Of a stretch of DNA of 9,100 nt, positions 6,927-9,100 are shown one piece after another. The notes beneath the pieces are model-generated. The model saw only the letters and a program-made list of their open reading frames with translations, made no database searches and was not told the DNA's origin. This stretch comes from Fidelibacterota bacterium (GTDB taxonomy: Bacteria > Fidelibacterota > Marinisomatia > Marinisomatales > TCS56), in the NCBI GenBank assembly GCA_013203015.1, contig JABMPO010000161.1, positions 1 through 9,100 on the forward strand, given 5' to 3'. Numbering within the stretch: position 1 is the stretch's first letter; every line of letters starts with the position of its first letter. Made by a program: the position numbers and the translations under genes.

Positions 6927-7693
6927 TGACTACCCAGACTGCACCGAAGACGAAAATAAAAATCGCTTATTTCGATTTCACATCCTGTGAAGGTTGCCAA
7001 TTGAATAAACTTAATCTGGAAAATCATATTCTGGATTTGTTGGAACATGTAGAAATCGTTGAATTTCGTGAGGCCATGGATGATAAAGCTGATTCTTACG
7101 ATGTAGCCTTCATTGAAGGCTCAATTTCCACACCGACTTGCGTCGAGCGTATTCATGACATCCGCCGTCGTGCCAAGATTCTAGTCGCCCTGGGTTCCTG
7201 TGCTTCAATTGGCGGAATTAATGCCATGAAAAACCTGCAGCCTATCGAAGATGTACGCGAAATTGTTTACGGTGAAGATAAATACCTTTTCCCAACCCTG
7301 CCTGCCATGCCACTCTCTGCAATCGTAAAAGTTGATTATGAAATCCACGGTTGCCCTATGAGCATTCCGGAATTCCTGCAGGTCTTTAAAGCCCTGGCAA
7401 TGGGCAAAGCGCCCATCAAACCAGATTCCCCGGTTTGCGTGGAATGCAAACTCCGCGAGAATGAATGTCTTTTCGATCGCGGAATGGTTTGCCTCGGTCC
7501 CATAACTCGCAGTGGTTGCGACGCCATCTGTCCCAGTTTCGGACAATTTTGCACCGGTTGCCGCGGCCTGGTACCCAATCCAAATAAAAATGCCATGCTT
7601 GATATTCTCACCGATCACGGCCTGTCTCTGCAGGAAGCTGAAAAACGACTATTATTGTTCAACAGCTACCAACACCCGGACACATTCAAATAA
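6926..7693 (+). CDS. hydD: Group 3b [NiFe]-hydrogenase small (delta) subunit, three [4Fe-4S] clusters (HydD)
   Basis: This 255-residue protein is the hydrogenase small subunit, carrying electrons between the Ni-Fe site in HydA and the flavoprotein HydG. The proximal cluster ligands are visible: Cys21 and Cys24 (TSCEGCQ, 19-25), Cys92 (GSCASIGG, 90-97) and Cys143 (HGCP, 141-144). Eight further cysteines, 171, 174, 181, 189, 198, 202, 209 and 212, provide two C-terminal [4Fe-4S] clusters. The ATG overlaps the hydG stop (TGATG), and GGAGG at 6914-6918 lies 7 nt upstream. There is no twin-arginine signal or C-terminal membrane anchor, so the enzyme is cytoplasmic, as expected for group 3. The short length and the CEGC form fit groups 3b-3d rather than membrane-bound uptake enzymes. 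The 45 nt before hydA contain only its RBS. Confidence 0.93.
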   Translation: MTTQTAPKTKIKIAYFDFTSCEGCQLNKLNLENHILDLLEHVEIVEFREAMDDKADSYDVAFIEGSISTPTCVERIHDIRRRAKILVALGSCASIGGINAMKNLQPIEDVREIVYGEDKYLFPTLPAMPLSAIVKVDYEIHGCPMSIPEFLQVFKALAMGKAPIKPDSPVCVECKLRENECLFDRGMVCLGPITRSGCDAICPSFGQFCTGCRGLVPNPNKNAMLDILTDHGLSLQEAEKRLLLFNSYQHPDTFK

Positions 7694-7738
7694 CAAAATG
7701 CTACTCGCATATTGAACAGACTTATATAAGGATTTACA

Positions 7739-9055
7739 ATGAGCAAAAATCTAGACATTAATGTACATCATCTTACACGCGTCGAAGGACACGGTAATAT
7801 TGTTGTCAATATGAAAGAGGGGCGGCTGGAGAAAGCGGAATTACAAATCGTTGAGGCTCCCCGTTATTTTGAAGCAATGTTGAAAGGTCGCAGTTTCCAT
7901 GATGCCGCGATTATTACTTCGCGGATCTGCGGTATCTGCTCACTTGGTCATCAAATGACTTCATTAAAAGCTACTGAAGATGCCCTGGGGTTGGAACTTT
8001 CAGAGCAAACGATTCTATTACGGAAATTGCTGGTTAACGGCGCAACTCTGCAATCCAATGTCCTCCATGTTTACTTCCTGGTTGCTCCTGACCTGCTGAA
8101 CGCTCCCAGCGTATTTCCCCTGATTCCAACTCATACCGATGTCATACTCCGGGCACTACGGATGAAGCGGTTGGCCAACGACATTGGTGATATAGTTAGT
8201 GGTCGGGCGGTTCACCCTATTACTCCGGTTCCAGGCGGTTTCACGAAAATCCCATCTGTTGGTGAACTGAAAGAAATCCGACGTCGACTGGTTGAAGAAG
8301 GTATTCCGGATGTTCTTGAAACTGTTAAGACGGTAAAAGCACTGGCAGGCGGAATTCCCAATTTTGTCCGTGAAACTGAATACATTTCCCTGAAAGATAA
8401 AAATGAATACGCCTTGTATGAAGGTGATATTTATTCATCTGATACAGGCATTACCGACGTCCACGATTATCGTAGTATCACCAATGAATTTGTGGTACCT
8501 CATTCTACCAGCAAGCACGCCAAAAACGCTCGCAGCAGTTATATGGTTGGCGCCCTGGCACGCTGGAATAATAATTACAGTCAATTAACCGATACGGCCC
8601 TTAAAGCCGCCGAAGAACTGGGTTTGAAACCGGATTGCTACAATCCGTATATGAACAGTGTCGCACAGGTTGTGGAATGTGCCCATTGTGCTGAAGATTC
8701 AATCAAGATCATCGATCAACTTTTGGAAATGGGACTAAAGGACGAAAAACCGAATCAGACACCTACAAAATATGGTAAAGGCACCGGTTCAAACGAAGTC
8801 CCGCGCGGTATTCTATTCCACGAATACGAATATGACCGCCGGGGAAATATCGTCGCCGCCAATTGCATTATCCCTACTGGTCAGAATCTGGCCAATATCG
8901 ATGATGATATGAAAAAGTTAGTGCCGGAAATCATCGGAAAATCCAAAGCAGATATCACAAAGCATCTGGAAATGCTGGTCCGGGCCTACGATCCTTGTAT
9001 TTCTTGTTCCGTTCATTTATTGAATGTAGACTTCATTGATGACACAGAAAGTTAA
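7739..9055 (+). CDS. hydA: Group 3b [NiFe]-hydrogenase large (alpha) subunit, catalytic (HydA)
   Basis: This 438-residue subunit binds the Ni-Fe(CN)2CO centre and catalyses reversible H2 cleavage. The N-terminal motif is RVEGHG (14-19) followed by RICGICSLGH (62-71), with Ni ligands Cys64 and Cys67. The C-terminal motif is DPCISCSVH (418-426), with Cys420 and Cys423. After His426, where maturation proteases normally cut, there is a 12-residue tail (427-438), so the gene encodes a precursor needing an endopeptidase. The RxCGxC and DPCxxC ligand set is complete, so an active enzyme is expected and not a Complex I-type relic. AAGGA (7728-7732) sits 6 nt before the ATG. The gene is last of the visible hydB-hydG-hydD-hydA order, the same as in P. 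furiosus hydrogenase I. The direction in vivo (H2 evolution from NADPH, H2 uptake, or sulfur reduction) cannot be told from the sequence. The Hyp maturation genes needed for cofactor assembly must lie outside the window. Confidence 0.95.
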   Translation: MSKNLDINVHHLTRVEGHGNIVVNMKEGRLEKAELQIVEAPRYFEAMLKGRSFHDAAIITSRICGICSLGHQMTSLKATEDALGLELSEQTILLRKLLVNGATLQSNVLHVYFLVAPDLLNAPSVFPLIPTHTDVILRALRMKRLANDIGDIVSGRAVHPITPVPGGFTKIPSVGELKEIRRRLVEEGIPDVLETVKTVKALAGGIPNFVRETEYISLKDKNEYALYEGDIYSSDTGITDVHDYRSITNEFVVPHSTSKHAKNARSSYMVGALARWNNNYSQLTDTALKAAEELGLKPDCYNPYMNSVAQVVECAHCAEDSIKIIDQLLEMGLKDEKPNQTPTKYGKGTGSNEVPRGILFHEYEYDRRGNIVAANCIIPTGQNLANIDDDMKKLVPEIIGKSKADITKHLEMLVRAYDPCISCSVHLLNVDFIDDTES

Positions 9056-9076
9056 TATGGGGAATCGATTGCTATT

Positions 9077-9100
9077 TTGAATTCTGCAACTACTAAAATA
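9077..9100 (+). CDS. Possible start of a hydrogenase maturation protease gene (3' partial)
   Basis: A TTG at 9077 opens a frame reading MNSATTKI to the window edge, 21 nt after the hydA stop. HycI/HyaD-type maturation proteases often start with a short run ending KI or KV just before the strand leading to GIGN, and such a gene commonly follows hydA in group 3b operons. GGGGAA at 9059-9064 is a possible but distant RBS (12 nt). Only eight codons are visible, so this rests mostly on context. Confidence 0.25.

Noticed and set aside
7205..7618. 137-residue minus-strand ORF inside hydD
   Set aside because: Shadow of conserved cluster-binding sequence; no independent support.

Overview
The window comes from a bacterial chromosome with six protein genes, one of them cut by the left edge. 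A seventh may start in the last 24 bases. I infer a Gram-negative, anaerobic or facultative bacterium. The grounds are a prolyl oligopeptidase with an export signal, a cytoplasmic NAD(P)-linked [NiFe]-hydrogenase, malic enzyme of a compact bacterial type and AT-rich intergenic DNA. The phylum cannot be fixed from the sequence. An FCB-type lineage (Marinimicrobia, Calditrichota, Ignavibacteria and relatives) would fit, but this is only an impression. I see no rRNA, tRNA, CRISPR array, transposase or phage gene.

Left part (2-2562, + strand): the 3' end of a CDP-glycerol glycerophosphotransferase-family gene for surface-polymer synthesis, an AT-rich gap of about 290 bp, then a complete malic enzyme gene with a strong ribosome binding site. 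Its 3' flank holds a perfect 20-bp GC-rich palindrome, which may be a terminator or a REP-like repeat. Middle (2632-4740, - strand): a complete, convergent gene for an exported S9A prolyl oligopeptidase with an intact Ser/Asp/His triad and a GTG start fixed by a good Shine-Dalgarno sequence. A 278-bp divergent intergenic region follows, with two dyads. One of them overlaps promoter-like hexamers on both strands.

Right part (5019-9055, + strand): a tight four-gene operon, hydB-hydG-hydD-hydA, encoding a complete group 3b [NiFe]-hydrogenase (the sulfhydrogenase type known from Pyrococcus furiosus). HydA binds the Ni-Fe site. HydD carries three predicted [4Fe-4S] clusters. HydG holds FAD, a [2Fe-2S] cluster and the NAD(P) site. 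HydB carries two further [4Fe-4S] clusters. Electrons would pass HydA-HydD-HydG to or from NAD(P)H, giving reversible H2 production or uptake and possibly sulfur or polysulfide reduction. HydA ends in a 12-residue tail after its last metal ligand, so it should need a maturation protease. A short open frame at the right edge is in the right place for that gene. Malic enzyme also makes NAD(P)H and could feed the same pool, but it lies in a different transcription unit, so that link is only metabolic inference.

No wholly new system is visible. The points most worth checking are the bacterial group 3b hydrogenase and its divergent control region, the REP-like palindrome, and the subfamily-specific motifs in malic enzyme.
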